Assembly (NCBI GenBank): GCA_030627085.1
Contig: DAOUSS010000078.1
Span: 1 to 6,913 of the forward strand
Direction of reading: 5' to 3'
Length of the DNA: 6,913 nt
From: Candidatus Stahliibacteriota bacterium
GTDB lineage: Bacteria > Hydrothermota > UBA3073
Shown here piece by piece: positions 6,156 to 6,913 of this stretch. The position numbers and the translations under genes are program-made. Numbering within the stretch: position 1 is the first letter of the stretch; each line of letters starts with the position of its first letter. The notes beneath the pieces were generated by a model. It was given only the letters and a program-made list of their open reading frames with translations, did no database searches and was not told the DNA's origin.

Positions 6156-6228
6156 TTAAACCCAGATTATCTATCAAACACGAATTGTCCAAACATCCGT
6201 ATGGACAGGGATGTGATTTGTTGGGTAA

Positions 6229-6913
6229 CTATATTTTCCACACATTCCCTTCGGGTGTGTCCTTTACTGTAATACCCAATCGGGAGAGATCTTCTCTTAT
6301 TTTATCTGCAAGGTCGTACCTCTTTTCCTCACGGAGCTTCTGTCTTATTTTAAGGATGAGCTCCAGAAGTTGCGGTGTAAATCTATCCAGTTCCTTTCCC
6401 TTTATCGTTATCCCGAGTATCTTGAGCGAAGATGTCAGGGCTTCTTTATAGAGACGGGCTGTATTGGTATCCATATCCTCCATTTTCAGGTTTACTTCCT
6501 TTATGAGCGAATAAATCCTTCCAATTGCTTTCGGTGTGTTAAAGTCATCATCCATTGCATCCTCAAAATCTTTCCAGAAGTCTTTAAGCTTGCCAGCAAG
6601 ATGGCTGTTTTTTGGGGGGCTCTCTGCTTCCGCACTCCTCTCTTTTAACATTTCAATGCATTCTTTTATTCTGCTAAGTGCCTCTTCGCCCTCTTTCAAC
6701 CGTTCCTCGCTATATTCCATAGGATGACGGTAGTGTGCTGAGAGAAAAAATAGCCTCACTGCATCAGGTTCGTATTTTTGCAATACATCGAGTGCGGGTA
6801 CGAACTGCCCTGTAGACTTTGACATTTTATCGCCTAAAAGTTGGAGAAGTCCGTTGTGTACCCAGAACCTCGCAAATGGCTTGCCTGTGACTGCCTCTGA
6901 TTGTGCAATTTCA
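6229..6913 (-). CDS. cysS: Cysteinyl-tRNA synthetase, C-terminal half (5' end outside window)
   Basis: CysRS is a class I synthetase that activates cysteine with ATP and charges tRNA-Cys in the cytoplasm. The frame stays open to the right edge; 227 residues are visible of roughly 460. An ATG at 6825 is internal, being the Met of the KMSKS signature. Visible order: EIAQSEAVTG at the edge, whose first Glu aligns with the last zinc ligand of the E. coli enzyme (Glu238); FARFWVHNGLLQL; the catalytic loop KMSKST (visible residues 29-34); and the family stretch AVRLFFLSAHYRHPMEYSEE. Next come the helical anticodon-binding region with DDDFNTPKAIG, and a C-terminus ending RLGITVKDTPEGNVWKI, which matches the normal family end. 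The HIGH motif and other zinc ligands lie outside. No intrinsic terminator directly follows the stop. Confidence 0.96.
   Translation of the reverse strand, partial: EIAQSEAVTGKPFARFWVHNGLLQLLGDKMSKSTGQFVPALDVLQKYEPDAVRLFFLSAHYRHPMEYSEERLKEGEEALSRIKECIEMLKERSAEAESPPKNSHLAGKLKDFWKDFEDAMDDDFNTPKAIGRIYSLIKEVNLKMEDMDTNTARLYKEALTSSLKILGITIKGKELDRFTPQLLELILKIRQKLREEKRYDLADKIREDLSRLGITVKDTPEGNVWKI

Noticed and set aside
6032..6451. 139-codon plus-strand open frame
   Set aside because: More than half is antisense to cysS. The first part, in the gene-free region, has no ribosome site and I recognise no motif; kept only as part of the multi-frame finding.
1..6913. A previously undescribed multi-gene system
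   Set aside because: All confident genes are housekeeping or well-known families with no functional clustering beyond porA-porB. Nothing supports a defence, secretion or biosynthetic system.

Overview
The window is bacterial, moderately AT-rich chromosomal DNA from what looks like an anaerobe. It starts inside an operon for pyruvate (2-oxoacid):ferredoxin oxidoreductase, an oxygen-sensitive enzyme of fermentative and acetyl-CoA metabolism. The other genes are housekeeping: Rho, RarA and cysteinyl-tRNA synthetase. The lineage cannot be fixed from this sequence. The GC-rich palindromic elements after rho resemble repeats I associate with uncultured groundwater bacteria, but that is only an impression.

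Layout: 1-634 is the C-terminal half of the PFOR alpha subunit (porA), followed by the complete beta subunit (porB, best start 729). A strong 14-bp hairpin follows porB, then a gene-free AT-rich stretch with a candidate promoter, then complete rho (1946-3193). The 318-bp rho-rarA gap holds three stacked palindromic structures and a good promoter for rarA (3512-4840). rarA converges on a minus-strand Ca2+/cation antiporter gene, and their 3' ends overlap by 16 bp. That transporter has a perfect-consensus -35/-10 promoter placed so close to its ATG that the transcript should be leaderless. Between its promoter and cysS (minus strand, entering from the right edge) is about 425 bp without a confident gene. 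Several frames are open there, and it may be a decayed gene or a small membrane-protein gene.

How the genes work together: porA and porB form one enzyme. The rest are independent functions: transcription termination, replication-fork maintenance, ion exchange and tRNA charging. I do not see a novel multi-gene system. What deserves a second look is non-coding or small-scale: the switchable hairpins after rho, the leaderless antiporter promoter, altered cation-site residues in the antiporter, and the multi-frame region beside cysS.
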